The position numbers and the translations under genes are program-made. This document shows, one piece after another, positions 18,679 through 27,809 of a DNA stretch of 45,873 bases; the first letter of the stretch is position 1; each line of letters starts with the position of its first letter. The DNA comes from Oscillospiraceae bacterium (GTDB lineage Bacteria; Bacillota; Clostridia; Oscillospirales; CAG-272), in NCBI GenBank assembly GCA_015063905.1, contig SVTF01000010.1, positions 19,932-65,804 of the forward strand, written 5' to 3'. Under the pieces are notes generated by a model. It was not told the DNA's origin. It made no database searches and saw nothing but the letters and a program-made list of their open reading frames with translations.

Positions 18679-19752
18679 TCAATCAAAATATCCGAGTCTG
18701 TAAAGCAGCTCCGCGATAAGCACTGCGCCGCCTGCCGCGCCGCGAAGAGTATTGTGTGACAGACCAACGAACTTATAGTCGTATACAGTATCCTCACGCA
18801 GACGTCCCGCCGTTACGCCCATGCCGCCGTAAATGTCGCGGTCAAGCTTGGCTTGGGGGCGGTTATCCTCCTCAAAATATGTGATGAACTGCTCGGGGGC
18901 GTGGGGAAGTCCAAGCTCCTGAGGAAGACCCTTGAAATTTTTCCAGTCATCGAGGATCTGCTCCTTGGTGGGCTTGTTCTCAAACTTTACGAACACAGCC
19001 GCGGTGTGACCGTCTGTAACGGGAACGCGGATGCACTGTGTGGTAATGACGGTTTCATTGGTCTTAACGATCTCGCCGTTTTCAACCTTACCCCAAACGC
19101 GCAGGGGCTCCTGCTCGCTCTTTTCTTCCTCGCCGCCGATAAAGGGGATGATGTTATCGATCATTTCGGGCCACTCGTTAAAGGTCTTGCCTGCGCCCGA
19201 AATAGCCTGATAAGTAGTGGCAACAACTTCCTTGATACCGTATTTGCGCAGGGGAGTCAGCTCGGGAACGTACGCCTGAATGGAGCAGTTGGGCTTGACG
19301 GCGATAAATCCGCGCTTTGTACCAAGGCGCTCTCTTTGCGACTTGATGACTTCAAGATGCTCGGGGTTTATCTCCGGAATAACCATGGGAACGTCGGGTG
19401 TCCAACGGTGTGCCGAGTTGTTGGAAACAACGGGGATCTCTGCCTTTGCATATCTTTCTTCAAGCGCTTTGATCTCGTCTTTTTTCATGTTGACCGCGCA
19501 GAAAACAAACTGACAGACCTTCATCTCGTCAATATTCTCCGCGTCAATAACCACCATATCTTTATACTGCTCGGGCATAGGAGTCTGCAGCTTCCAACGG
19601 CTGCCAACAGCTTCCTTGTAGGTTTTTCCCGCGCTGTTTTTAGATGCAGCGAGAGCAACTACCTCAAAATAGGGATGTCCGTCAAGCAGGGTGAGAAATC
19701 TCTGTCCAACCATACCTGTGGCGCCAACAACGCCGACCTTCATTTTTTCCAT
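18679..19752 (-). CDS. asd: Aspartate-semialdehyde dehydrogenase
   Basis: Converts aspartyl phosphate to aspartate semialdehyde with NADPH, the branch point to lysine/diaminopimelate, threonine and methionine. The 357 residues show the Rossmann start KVGVVGATGMVGQRFLTLL, the catalytic Cys in KPNCSIQ, and the AISGAGKTFNEWPEM segment. The length and sequence style fit the archaeal/fungal-like Asd subtype (about 350 residues) also found in some Clostridia. AAGGAGG 6 nt upstream supports MEKMKVG as the start. A sigma-A promoter and a perfect 14-bp palindrome precede it. Together with ddh at 41.8 kb it would supply diaminopimelate. Confidence 0.96.
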   Translation of the reverse strand: MEKMKVGVVGATGMVGQRFLTLLDGHPYFEVVALAASKNSAGKTYKEAVGSRWKLQTPMPEQYKDMVVIDAENIDEMKVCQFVFCAVNMKKDEIKALEERYAKAEIPVVSNNSAHRWTPDVPMVIPEINPEHLEVIKSQRERLGTKRGFIAVKPNCSIQAYVPELTPLRKYGIKEVVATTYQAISGAGKTFNEWPEMIDNIIPFIGGEEEKSEQEPLRVWGKVENGEIVKTNETVITTQCIRVPVTDGHTAAVFVKFENKPTKEQILDDWKNFKGLPQELGLPHAPEQFITYFEEDNRPQAKLDRDIYGGMGVTAGRLREDTVYDYKFVGLSHNTLRGAAGGAVLIAELLYRLGYFD

Positions 19753-19767
19753 AGTGATCCTCCTTGC

Positions 19768-19842
19768 CGGGCACGCTTGCCCGATCTGATTTAGTTAACT
19801 AAAGTATGTTGTAATTATATCACATTTTCCCTTTGATTTCAA
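19768..19842 (-). promoter_or_regulatory. asd promoter, operator-like palindrome and leader hairpin
   Basis: On the minus strand, TTGAAA (19837-19842), 17 bp, TATAAT (19814-19819) with a TGA extension. About 10 nt past the predicted start site is the perfect palindrome TTTAGTTAACTAAA (19790-19803). Then comes a 6-bp hairpin CGGGCA-AGCG-TGCCCG (19768-19783) just before the AGGAGG. The palindrome is a plausible operator. Confidence 0.65.
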
Positions 19843-19982
19843 TAGGAAATAACGATTTTAGGGAATGCACTTTATATAAAATTATTCCGCATGGCGACAG
19901 AATGTTTGTATATTTTAAGGAAAAACCTCAATTTTAGCTCGTATTTATAAAAGACCATAAAAAGAGCAGACGTTTAAGCAAA

Positions 19983-20012
19983 AAGAGATCGGTTCAATTG
20001 AACCGATCTCTT
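19983..20012 (-). terminator. Terminator of the coiled-coil lipoprotein gene
   Basis: A perfect 13-bp stem with loop AATT (19983-20012); on the minus strand it is followed by a five-U tract. Confidence 0.88.
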
Positions 20013-20033
20013 AAAGATTTTGATATGTAGCTA

Positions 20034-20549
20034 TTAGCCCTTGGAATCCTCGATAGCAGTCTTGGTTCCGTACCAAACGGTGGAGCCGCTCTTTCCAACA
20101 ACAGCTTCCTCCATCTGCTCGAGCTGCTCTTCAGCCTCCTCGATGCCTTCCTCGTAGAACTCTACCTGCTCGTCTTCCATATCATCCTCATACTCTTTGA
20201 GGAGATACTCGTAATACTTAATCTGCTCTTTCAGCTCTTTCTTAGCTGTGTCAAGCTCTCTCTTCATTTCGTCATATTCGAAAGAAGCAAGCTTTTTGTC
20301 CTCGTATACGATGATTGTCAAGCTGTCACCGTCTTCGTTAACGGCTGTAAGGCGCTCAGATACGCCGATACCAAGCTCATCCTCGTCATCCGAGTAAGCG
20401 GCCATATAGTCCTCGTCTTCAAGAACCTCTGCAACATCCTCAAGGTCCTCAAGCTCAGGCTTGGGAGCGAAGAGAGAGCAGGAAGAGAATACGAGTGTGC
20501 AGCTGAGAATCATTGCAACTGCCAAAAGTGTAACGATTATTTTTTTCAT
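20034..20549 (-). CDS. Acidic coiled-coil lipoprotein of unknown function
   Basis: 171 residues. The signal peptide (residues 1-23) ends in a lipobox FSSC with Cys24. The mature part is very acidic and opens with an ELEDLEDVAEVLEDEDY segment. After a short beta-type segment (SLTIIVYEDKKLASFEYDEM) a long charged helix follows (about residues 85-150, repeated KEL/EEYEDD/EEAEEQLEQMEE), predicted to form a coiled coil. It has a consensus promoter (20585-20613), a GGAGGT binding site and its own terminator, so it stands alone. No known family is recognised. Confidence 0.82.
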   Translation of the reverse strand: MKKIIVTLLAVAMILSCTLVFSSCSLFAPKPELEDLEDVAEVLEDEDYMAAYSDDEDELGIGVSERLTAVNEDGDSLTIIVYEDKKLASFEYDEMKRELDTAKKELKEQIKYYEYLLKEYEDDMEDEQVEFYEEGIEEAEEQLEQMEEAVVGKSGSTVWYGTKTAIEDSKG

Positions 20550-20584
20550 TTGATTTTACCTCCAAAATGAAATTTTACAAATTA

Positions 20585-20613
20585 ATTATAGCACCGTTGG
20601 AAACAATTGTCAA
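20585..20613 (-). promoter_or_regulatory. Promoter of the coiled-coil lipoprotein
   Basis: Minus-strand TTGACA (20608-20613), 17 bp, TATAAT (20585-20590). The remaining 20614-20794 stretch is AT-rich with small imperfect hairpins and no gene seen. Confidence 0.8.
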
Positions 20614-20794
20614 TATATTTTTTAAAAAATAATATCAAAAATGTTAACTGATTTCCGATCAACGCAATCGTTGCGAAAAATGAAAGCTGTGAGTATTCAG
20701 TTCCAAAAACGGAATTTACATTTTTACATGCTCAAAAACAAACGCCAAAAAAGCGAGAAATCTTTCGTTTTTGGAAAAATATTTTAAAAAACTA

Positions 20795-20823
20795 TTGACA
20801 AAGGGTTTCAATGAGTGTATAAT
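20795..20823 (+). promoter_or_regulatory. recA: recA promoter
   Basis: Perfect consensus TTGACA (20795-20800), 17 bp, TATAAT (20818-20823). No GAAC-N4-GTTC-type LexA box is recognisable at the promoter. The ~150-nt leader carries three copies of TGTTTTC/GAAAACA (20840-20846, 20850-20856, 20860-20866) that allow two mutually exclusive hairpins. Confidence 0.8.
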
Positions 20824-20982
20824 AGGCTTGTGAGCAAGTGAAAACAGGGTGTTTTCTACTGTTTTCAAATAATAATATTCTCCGGGCAGCCCATTTATGT
20901 ATAATGATACTGACTTGAAATAAAAGTCTGAACGCGCTGTGGCGGAGAGAAATACAGAACCGGACATGCGGAGGTAAATAAA

Positions 20983-22095
20983 ATGGCAGCAACCAAAAAG
21001 GCAATGACAAAGGTAACCGAGATAACCGATAAAGAAGACAAGAGGAGAGCTTTAAACACCGCCATGGCGCAAATAGAAAAGGAATTCGGCGCGGGCGCTA
21101 TCATGAAGCTTGGTGAGAACACGCATATGGAGGTCCAGGCTGTGTCCACGGGCTCGCTTTCTCTTGACATGGCGCTTGGAATAGGCGGCGTTCCGAAGGG
21201 AAGGATCGTGGAAATATTCGGTCCTGAATCATCGGGTAAGACTACCGTTGCGCTCCATATAATCGCCGAGGTGCAAAAGGCAGGCGGAGAGGCAGCCTTT
21301 ATAGACGCGGAGCATGCGCTTGACCCCGTGTACGCGAAGGCGCTTGGTGTCGATACGGCAAACCTACTCGTTTCCCAGCCCGACTGCGGCGAGGATGCTC
21401 TGTCTATCACGGAGTCGTTGGCTCGCTCCGGCGCTATCGACGTGATCGTCGTAGACTCTGTAGCGGCACTCGTGCCTAAGACTGAGATAGACGGTGATAT
21501 GGGTCAGTCAAGCGTTGGTGTTCAGGCGCGCCTTATGTCGCAGGCAATGAGAAAGCTTACGGCAGTGATCTCCAAGAGCAACTGTATCGTAGTATTTATC
21601 AATCAGCTGCGTGAAAAGGTTGGTGTTATTTACGGAAACCCCGAAACCACAACAGGCGGTCGCGCGCTCAAGTTCTATGCTTCGGTAAGAATAGATATAA
21701 GAAAGACAGAGCAGCTTAAAAACGGATCCGATATTTACGGGAACCGAGTTAAGTGTAAAATAGTGAAGAACAAGGTTGCTCCCCCCTTCAGAGTTGCAGA
21801 GTTTGACATTCTTTACGGCAAGGGCATCTCGCGCATGGGTGAGATACTTGATTTTGCTATCATGCTCGACGTTATAAAGAAGAGTGGATCGTGGTTCTCA
21901 TATGAGGGTAACAGACTCGCACAGGGTAAGGACAACGTCAAAAAGCTCTTTGAGGACAATCCTGAGTTCGCAGCCGAGGTAGAAGCAAAGGTAAGAGAGC
22001 TTATGATGAAGAATGACGGTGTTCTCAACGAGGAGGAGTTTGAGCTGGACGACGAGGACGATTTCGATATTCGCACCATGGATGACGAGGAATAA
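20983..22095 (+). CDS. recA: Recombinase RecA
   Basis: Forms ATP-dependent filaments on single-stranded DNA for homologous recombination and triggers LexA self-cleavage where an SOS response exists. The 370-residue protein is complete: Walker [10 protein letters not shown] at residues 80-88, Walker B ([10 protein letters not shown]), the DNA-binding loop L1 region ([12 protein letters not shown]), [11 protein letters not shown] and [16 protein letters not shown], and an acidic C-terminal tail ([17 protein letters not shown]). GGAGGT is 8 nt before ATG. recX follows immediately, the usual arrangement. Confidence 0.98.
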   Translation: MAATKKAMTKVTEITDKEDKRRALNTAMAQIEKEFGAGAIMKLGENTHMEVQAVSTGSLSLDMALGIGGVPKGRIVEIFGPESSGKTTVALHIIAEVQKAGGEAAFIDAEHALDPVYAKALGVDTANLLVSQPDCGEDALSITESLARSGAIDVIVVDSVAALVPKTEIDGDMGQSSVGVQARLMSQAMRKLTAVISKSNCIVVFINQLREKVGVIYGNPETTTGGRALKFYASVRIDIRKTEQLKNGSDIYGNRVKCKIVKNKVAPPFRVAEFDILYGKGISRMGEILDFAIMLDVIKKSGSWFSYEGNRLAQGKDNVKKLFEDNPEFAAEVEAKVRELMMKNDGVLNEEEFELDDEDDFDIRTMDDEE

Positions 22096-22107
22096 TTGGG
22101 TTTTGCT

Positions 22108-22740
22108 ATGAGAAATATTTCGGTCACAGACATAAGACGCGCATCTGACGGAGGAATGACGGTAAGCGTTGAGTTGATAAACGGAGAAAACCGCGAGACT
22201 GTTAGCTTTGTTTTGCTTGACGAGCTGCTTTCTCGCCTTGAGATAAGCGTGGGTGAAATTTCTTCGGAGCAGCTTTGTGACGTGGAGTTCTGGTCTCGTG
22301 TGACCGATGCTTACGCATCGGCTTGCCGTTCGTTTGCCTTTGCTCCGGCATCCTTCAATATGTTAAAAAGCAAGCTCATAAAAAAGGGCTTTGAGCGCAA
22401 CGTTGCCGATCAGGCGATAGAGCATCTAAAGTCGCGCGAATACGTTGACGAGGAAGATATTGCGCTTCGCCGCGCCGAGCTGTTTGTTGGAAAGCTTTGG
22501 GGGCAGACACGCATAATGGCAAAGCTGCGCGAGGAGGGTTTTACCGATTCGGTTATGGATGCCGTGTGCGACTATCTTGAAAGCGTTGACATGGTCGAGC
22601 TTTGCTCAAACCTTATTGACAAAAAATACGGTGGCGTTCCGTGTGACAAGCGCGAGCGTGACAAGCTGTGCGGCACTCTTTACCGATACGGCTACTCTCC
22701 GTCCGAGATAAAGCTTGCCATTGCTCGCTATGAGCATTGA
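22108..22740 (+). CDS. recX: Regulatory protein RecX
   Basis: Modulator that binds RecA filaments and restrains RecA activity. About 210 residues; the RecX repeat-helix signature is visible in FNMLKSKLIKKGFERNVADQAIEHLKSREYVDEEDIALRRAELFVGKLWGQTRIMAKLREEGF and again in the C-terminal RYGYSPSEIKLAIARYEH. It lies directly downstream of recA. The start is uncertain: ATG 22108 with TGGG upstream, or TTG 22096, which sits 5 nt after the AGG at the end of recA and would be tightly coupled to it. Either adds or removes only four residues. Confidence 0.9.
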   Translation: MRNISVTDIRRASDGGMTVSVELINGENRETVSFVLLDELLSRLEISVGEISSEQLCDVEFWSRVTDAYASACRSFAFAPASFNMLKSKLIKKGFERNVADQAIEHLKSREYVDEEDIALRRAELFVGKLWGQTRIMAKLREEGFTDSVMDAVCDYLESVDMVELCSNLIDKKYGGVPCDKRERDKLCGTLYRYGYSPSEIKLAIARYEH

Positions 22741-22893
22741 TCTGTTTTGAATATTGTGCGCGCGGCATGATTCACTGTCACGCGCATAATTTTTCTATTG
22801 TTGCGTCAATTTTAGTGCCACGTTAACATCAAGTTCATATATGAGTGCTAAAATTGTCTATCATAAATTCAGTATTTACCGCGGAGTAATCTT

Positions 22894-23916
22894 ATGGAAT
22901 TCGTCAGAAAACTACCCATACCAAAAGAAATAAGAGAGCAATATCCACTTTCTGCCGAGAGCGTCCTGCGCAAAAAGAGCTTTGACGGCGAGGTGGCAAA
23001 AATATTTACGGGTGAATCCCAAAAGAAGCTGCTCGTCATTGGTCCTTGCTCGGCTGATAACGAGGATTCCGTTATGGATTATTGCATGCGACTCGCCCGC
23101 GTCAGCGAGCAGGTGGCGGACAAGCTTGTAATAATTCCGAGGATTTATACCAATAAGCCCAGAACTACGGGTGACGGATACAAGGGAATGTTGCATCAGC
23201 CCGATCCCCAAAAGGCGTCTGACATGCTTGCGGGCGTTATAGCAATCAGAAATCTGCATTTGCGCGTAATAGAGGAAACGGGAATGTTTACCGCGGATGA
23301 GATGCTTTATCCCGAAAACTACCAGTATCTATACGATCTTTTATCTTACGTTGCGATTGGCGCACGCTCGGTGGAAAATCAACAGCACAGGCTTGTGTCA
23401 AGTGGCATTGAAATACCTGTAGGCATGAAGAATCCTACGGGCGGCGATATCTCCGTTATGCTCAACTCGGTTATGGCAGCGCAACACGCGCATACCTTCC
23501 TATATCGCGGTTGGGAGGTCAGATCAAAGGGTAATCCTCTTGCCCACACTATTTTGCGCGGATATGTAAATAAGCACGGTGAATCCTTGCCTAACTATCA
23601 TTATGAGGATATTGAGCATCTTTGCGTGGAGTATTCTAAGCGTCAGCTCGCTAACCCCGCCTTGATAGTGGACTGCAACCACGCGAATTCAGGAAAAAAA
23701 TATAAAGAGCAGATGAGAATCGCAAAAGAGGTGCTTCATTCCTGCTCTCTCAATGCTGACATCGCTAAAATCTTCAAGGGCTTTATGATTGAAAGCTATA
23801 TTGATGAGGGCAGCCAGAAAATCGGAGAGGGAATCTATGGTAAGTCAATAACAGACCCCTGCATAGGATGGGCGGATACCGAAAGCTTCATATACTATAT
23901 GGCAGATAAGATATGA
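22894..23916 (+). CDS. aroG: 3-deoxy-7-phosphoheptulonate (DAHP) synthase, class I
   Basis: First enzyme of the shikimate pathway, joining phosphoenolpyruvate and erythrose 4-phosphate. The 340 residues match the AroF/G/H type: LLVIGPCSADNEDSV, the PEP-site segment PRIYTNKPRTTGDGYKGMLHQPD, WAIGARSVENQQHR-like (VAIGARSVENQQHR), GMKNPTGGDISVMLNSV, and the metal-binding VDCNHANSGK. GGAG lies 9 nt before the ATG. It has a terminator at 23951-23980 and stands as one unit. No tryptophan/phenylalanine T-box or attenuator was recognised upstream. The symbol indicates the type, not the feedback specificity. Confidence 0.95.
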   Translation: MEFVRKLPIPKEIREQYPLSAESVLRKKSFDGEVAKIFTGESQKKLLVIGPCSADNEDSVMDYCMRLARVSEQVADKLVIIPRIYTNKPRTTGDGYKGMLHQPDPQKASDMLAGVIAIRNLHLRVIEETGMFTADEMLYPENYQYLYDLLSYVAIGARSVENQQHRLVSSGIEIPVGMKNPTGGDISVMLNSVMAAQHAHTFLYRGWEVRSKGNPLAHTILRGYVNKHGESLPNYHYEDIEHLCVEYSKRQLANPALIVDCNHANSGKKYKEQMRIAKEVLHSCSLNADIAKIFKGFMIESYIDEGSQKIGEGIYGKSITDPCIGWADTESFIYYMADKI

Positions 23917-23950
23917 GAATCTGAATTTATAGCTTGCAAACATATACTAC

Positions 23951-23980
23951 AAAAAAGCATTTCTTAGGAAATGCTTTTTT
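23951..23980 (+). terminator. DAHP synthase terminator
   Basis: A perfect 13-bp stem (23951-23963 with 23968-23980), loop TTAG, ending in a T run. Confidence 0.88.
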
Positions 23981-24059
23981 TGATATATTTTAAAAAAAGT
24001 ATTCCCAAAACTCGTAAATTTTGTTATAATAATAGGAGTAAGGTAAAGGAGGTAATCAC

Positions 24060-24875
24060 GTGACGTATTCTGAAGTAGCAAACAGATTGCGGGTGGCAGG
24101 AATCGAGAACTATGACGGCGAGGCACGCATGCTTATAGAGCACGTTTGCGCATCATCTCCATTGACGGACGGAGAATATGAGAGCGAGGCATTGGTTTTG
24201 GCGGTTGACAAGCGCTGTTCGGGTTATCCTTTGCAATACATTTTGGGCAAATGGTGGCTTGCGAGATGTGAATTTTTCGTTGATGAAAGCTGTCTTATCC
24301 CTCGAGCCGACACAGAGTGCGTTATTGAGGAGGCAGTAAAGCTTTTGCCCCCGGGTGCGAGATTTGCCGATCTTTGCGCGGGAAGCGGATGCATTGCGAT
24401 ATCCATTCTGGACCTCAGACGTGACACCGAGGCTGATGCTTTCGAGCTATATCCCAAGACACTGGAGCTGGCTTGCAGAAACGCCGCGCACAATCATGTT
24501 GAGAGCAGATTTTGCGGAATTGCCGGCGACGTTAACGACGAGTGCTTGCTTGGCTTAAAAAAGTATTCCGCAATAGTGTCAAATCCTCCGTACATACGGA
24601 GAGACGTGGTGCCAACGCTTGCGAAAGATGTGCATTTTGAGCCGGTGGCGGCGCTTGACGGCGGCATTGACGGACTTGATTTTTATCGGGCAATAGTGCG
24701 CAATTTTGCCAAAAATCTTGATGAGGGCGGCGCATTTATATTTGAGATCGGTTACGATCAGGCGAAAGATATTGAAAAGATCGCCCTTGATGGTGGATTT
24801 TCCTGTCGGATAAAGCGTGACCTCGGCGGTAATGACAGAGTTGCTATTCTGACGCGACGAAATTGTAACTGCTGA
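24060..24875 (+). CDS. prmC: Release factor glutamine methyltransferase PrmC
   Basis: Methylates the Gln of the GGQ motif in peptide chain release factors with S-adenosylmethionine. The 271 residues show an N-terminal helical domain with PLQYILGKWWLARCEFFVDESCLIPRADTE and the SAM-binding ADLCAGSGCIAISIL. The catalytic NPPYIRRD and the FEPVAALDGGIDGLDFYRAI segment follow. It starts with GTG preceded by AGGAGGT at 6 nt. An extended -10 (TGTTATAAT) lies about 30 bp upstream. prfA is not adjacent, unlike in many Firmicutes. Confidence 0.95.
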   Translation: MTYSEVANRLRVAGIENYDGEARMLIEHVCASSPLTDGEYESEALVLAVDKRCSGYPLQYILGKWWLARCEFFVDESCLIPRADTECVIEEAVKLLPPGARFADLCAGSGCIAISILDLRRDTEADAFELYPKTLELACRNAAHNHVESRFCGIAGDVNDECLLGLKKYSAIVSNPPYIRRDVVPTLAKDVHFEPVAALDGGIDGLDFYRAIVRNFAKNLDEGGAFIFEIGYDQAKDIEKIALDGGFSCRIKRDLGGNDRVAILTRRNCNC

Positions 24876-24985
24876 CATCCTTTTTCGCGGCGAATAATTA
24901 CGCGTTGAAGTTTTGGTTGCGGTCATTAACGACTGTGAGAGGCTATTATAAATATGACAAATAAAGTATGATTTGGGAGAGCTGT

Positions 24986-26020
24986 ATGAGAATTCTTGTT
25001 TTGGCGGGCGGATATTCGCCCGAAAGAGACGTGTCGCTGACAAGTGGCAGTCTTATCGCAAACGCGCTTGTTGGAGAAGGTCACGACGTATGCTTGGCGG
25101 ACGTTTATCTTGGCGTAAGCGATTTTGATGACGTTGACGCTATGTTTAATAAAAACGAAAAGCCGGTACATAAGGTGACAAGTACAGTTCCCAATCTTGA
25201 AGCTCTTAAGGCGCAGAGCGGCAACGGTGAGGCGCTTATTGGGCGGGGAATAATCCAGCTTTGCCGCGCGGCAGACGTTGTATTTTTGGCGCTCCACGGA
25301 GCTATGGGCGAGAACGGTCAGCTTCAGGCAACTCTGGACAATTACGGCATAAAATATACCGGATCGGGATATGTTGGCAGCCTTCTTGCCATGGACAAGG
25401 ATATATCCAAAAAGATGTTCGTGGGTGCGGGAGTAAATACGCCCGAATGGATATATTATGATAAGCCCTCAGACTGCGATGTTAATGAAATTGAGCAAAA
25501 GATCGGGTATCCGTGCGTTGTAAAGCCCTGCTCCTGCGGTTCAAGCGTGGGGATCTCCATTGTTGAAGATCACGCGGGACTTGTGAGTGCGCTTGAATTT
25601 GCGTCCGCTTACGAGGACAAGATACTTATTGAAAAAAAGATCGAGGGCAGAGAGCTGACCGTTGGAATTCTTGACGGCAAGGTGTTGCCCATAATTGAGA
25701 TAATACCTACCGAGGGCTTTTACGACTACACAAACAAATATCAGGCGGGCAAAACGCTTGAGATATGCCCCGCGCAGATAGATGAATCGATAAGAGATGC
25801 CGCCGCAAAGCAGACAAGACTTGCGTTTGACGCGCTGCGTCTTTCGGGCTATTCGAGATTTGATTTTATTGTTGATAAGGACGGAAAGCCTTGGTGCCTT
25901 GAGGCGAACACGTTGCCCGGCATGACCCCCACAAGCCTGCTTCCTCAAATGGCGGCGGCGATAGGCATAAGCTATGGAAAGCTATGTGAGAGGATAGTAG
26001 AGCTTGCATTTAAAAAGTAA
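24986..26020 (+). CDS. ddl: D-alanine--D-alanine ligase
   Basis: ATP-grasp enzyme that makes the D-Ala-D-Ala end of peptidoglycan precursors. 344 residues: N-terminal domain with LAGGYSPERDVSLTSG and LALHGAMGENGQLQATLDNYGIKYTGSG, central ATP-grasp (CVVKPCSCGSSVGISIV), and C-terminal metal/ATP site (SRFDFIVDKDGKPWCLEANTLPGMTPTSLLPQMAAAIG). The FYDYTNKY loop with the conserved Tyr points to D-Ala-D-Ala rather than D-Ala-D-Lac specificity. The start is ATG 24986, with GGGAGAG just upstream. A strong terminator follows. Confidence 0.96.
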   Translation: MRILVLAGGYSPERDVSLTSGSLIANALVGEGHDVCLADVYLGVSDFDDVDAMFNKNEKPVHKVTSTVPNLEALKAQSGNGEALIGRGIIQLCRAADVVFLALHGAMGENGQLQATLDNYGIKYTGSGYVGSLLAMDKDISKKMFVGAGVNTPEWIYYDKPSDCDVNEIEQKIGYPCVVKPCSCGSSVGISIVEDHAGLVSALEFASAYEDKILIEKKIEGRELTVGILDGKVLPIIEIIPTEGFYDYTNKYQAGKTLEICPAQIDESIRDAAAKQTRLAFDALRLSGYSRFDFIVDKDGKPWCLEANTLPGMTPTSLLPQMAAAIGISYGKLCERIVELAFKK

Positions 26021-26036
26021 TATCATCAGTTGACGT

Positions 26037-26074
26037 AAATCAGCGGCGGGTCGTGATCGACCCGCCGCTGATTT
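26037..26074. terminator. Bidirectional terminator between ddl and LRR lipoprotein
   Basis: A perfect 17-bp GC-rich stem (26037-26053 with 26058-26074), loop TGAT, A/T-rich at both ends. Confidence 0.9.
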
Positions 26075-26087
26075 ATTATTTATGACT

Positions 26088-27782
26088 TTATTTGGCAACT
26101 GTTCCGTCGGAGCAGTAGACGGAGTACGCGCCTGTGTTTCCGTTCCATTTGCCGACCTTATGTACGCTATTCCACGCGTCTTTTTTGGAGCTGTATCTTA
26201 TCTGACGGAGCGCCTTGCAGCTGTAGAATGCGCTGTCACCGATGCTTTTTACGCTGCCGGAGATATTGATGCTTGCCAGCTTGGAGCAACCGTAAAACGC
26301 GGATCCTCCTATTGAAGCCACACCGTCCGAAATTATCACGTTTGTGACGCTTGTACAGCCGTAGAAGGTGTATTGCTTTATTGCCTTTATTTTGTCGGGA
26401 ATAACGATACTGTCCGCGATCTTTCCGTTTATATAGAGGCTCTTGGCATAATAAAGCGGGTTGGATGTGTTGTGACTAAAGGAAATGCCGCACCAGCCCT
26501 CAAGGTCGTCAATATTTACCTTTGATAGCTTAGTGCAGTTAGCAAAGGCTGAAAATCCAACGGTTCTGACACCCGAGCCAACCGTTACGTCGGTAAGCGC
26601 GGAGCAACCGTCAAAAGCGTGATCGCCGACATTGATGACGCTATCGGGCAGAGTAATGCTTTTAAGCTTTTTGCATCCGCTGAATGCCGAGCTGCCAATA
26701 TCCCGCACGTCACTTGGAAGCTCCAGTGAACTTATCGCAGAGCAATCTTTGAGCGCGGAATCATATAAGATTTTGGTGTTGTCATTGATCTTAACGCTTT
26801 TTTGATTCTTATCCGCCATCTTGAAAAGAACCACGCAATGATTATTGTCATTTCCGAGATAAGAAGCCTTGTTTTCGTTGTGAAATATAAGACTTGAGCA
26901 ATTATTAAACGCATCTTGGCCTATTTTTTGAATGCTATCGGGTACTGACACGCCTTTTAGCTTGACACAATTATAGAACGCGCGGCTTCCTATGCTTTGG
27001 ATACCGTCGGGAAGATGAATTTCTTCAAGGCTTTGGCAATTGAAGAACGCATTATCGGCTATGCTTTTGACGCCAACGTCGAAGGAGATCTCACAAAGAG
27101 AGTAGCAACCCCAAAAGGCAGAATCACCGATATATGCCACGCTTGACGGGATTGTTATACTTTCAAGCTTGCTTTCGGCGACACAAAACGCTGAATCACA
27201 TATGATCCTCGTTCCGTCTGCCAAGCTGACCTGACTTACAGAATTATCATATCTGAGGGCGCAGCTATCTAAGTATAAAACTCCGCCAACGGTACGTGCC
27301 ACGCCCGTGCAGCCCTCGAATGCGCAGAGACCAATATTCTTTATACTGTAAGGGATATTGATGCTTTCAAGGGCGGAACAACCGCTAAAAGCATAGTTCC
27401 TTATGCTTTCAACACTATCGCCAAGAACAACTTTTTTGAGCTTGTTGCAGCCAAAAAACGCGTGATTATCAATAACGGTCACGTTGTTACCAAGGGTTAT
27501 GGACAAAATCTCCGTGTGGTTTTCAAACGCGTGACGGCCTATGCGCGTTACGGGCAATCCGTTGTGGGTGTCGGGAATGACTATATCTGTTTTTGTCTTA
27601 TCGGTTACATTCGACACGGTGTATGAAGCGTTGTCCGCGCCAAGCATGAAAGCCAAGCCGTCCTCAACAAATTCCTGCGAAATGACAGGAGCATTAGGCA
27701 CAATCTTGCTATCGCACGCGACGAGAGATAAAGCGCAGAGTATCAATAGCACCGTAATGATACGTAATAAAGAATTTTTCAT
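26088..27782 (-). CDS. BspA-type leucine-rich-repeat lipoprotein
   Basis: 564-residue surface lipoprotein. Signal peptide with lipobox LVAC (Cys23), then about 20 LRR_5 repeats of the form ...IGDSAFYGCSKLASINISGSVKSIG..., ending in a QIRYSSKKDAWNSV segment like the C-terminus of the 6.6 kb lipoprotein. LRR_5/BspA repeats occur in adhesins of host-associated bacteria and protists. Unlike the 6.6 kb protein it has no acidic linker or Big2 domain and its frame is intact. It starts 27 bp after the HAD hydrolase gene and probably shares its transcript. The ribosome binding site (AGGG) is modest. Confidence 0.9.
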   Translation of the reverse strand: MKNSLLRIITVLLILCALSLVACDSKIVPNAPVISQEFVEDGLAFMLGADNASYTVSNVTDKTKTDIVIPDTHNGLPVTRIGRHAFENHTEILSITLGNNVTVIDNHAFFGCNKLKKVVLGDSVESIRNYAFSGCSALESINIPYSIKNIGLCAFEGCTGVARTVGGVLYLDSCALRYDNSVSQVSLADGTRIICDSAFCVAESKLESITIPSSVAYIGDSAFWGCYSLCEISFDVGVKSIADNAFFNCQSLEEIHLPDGIQSIGSRAFYNCVKLKGVSVPDSIQKIGQDAFNNCSSLIFHNENKASYLGNDNNHCVVLFKMADKNQKSVKINDNTKILYDSALKDCSAISSLELPSDVRDIGSSAFSGCKKLKSITLPDSVINVGDHAFDGCSALTDVTVGSGVRTVGFSAFANCTKLSKVNIDDLEGWCGISFSHNTSNPLYYAKSLYINGKIADSIVIPDKIKAIKQYTFYGCTSVTNVIISDGVASIGGSAFYGCSKLASINISGSVKSIGDSAFYSCKALRQIRYSSKKDAWNSVHKVGKWNGNTGAYSVYCSDGTVAK

Positions 27783-27809
27783 TTTTCGCCCTAAGTCACA
27801 TCTAAAAGA

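Noticed and set aside
22741-22893. T-box or riboswitch upstream of the DAHP synthase (ACCGCGG near the start)
   Set aside because: The leader is too short, lacks the full AGGGTGGNACCGCG motif and a following terminator.
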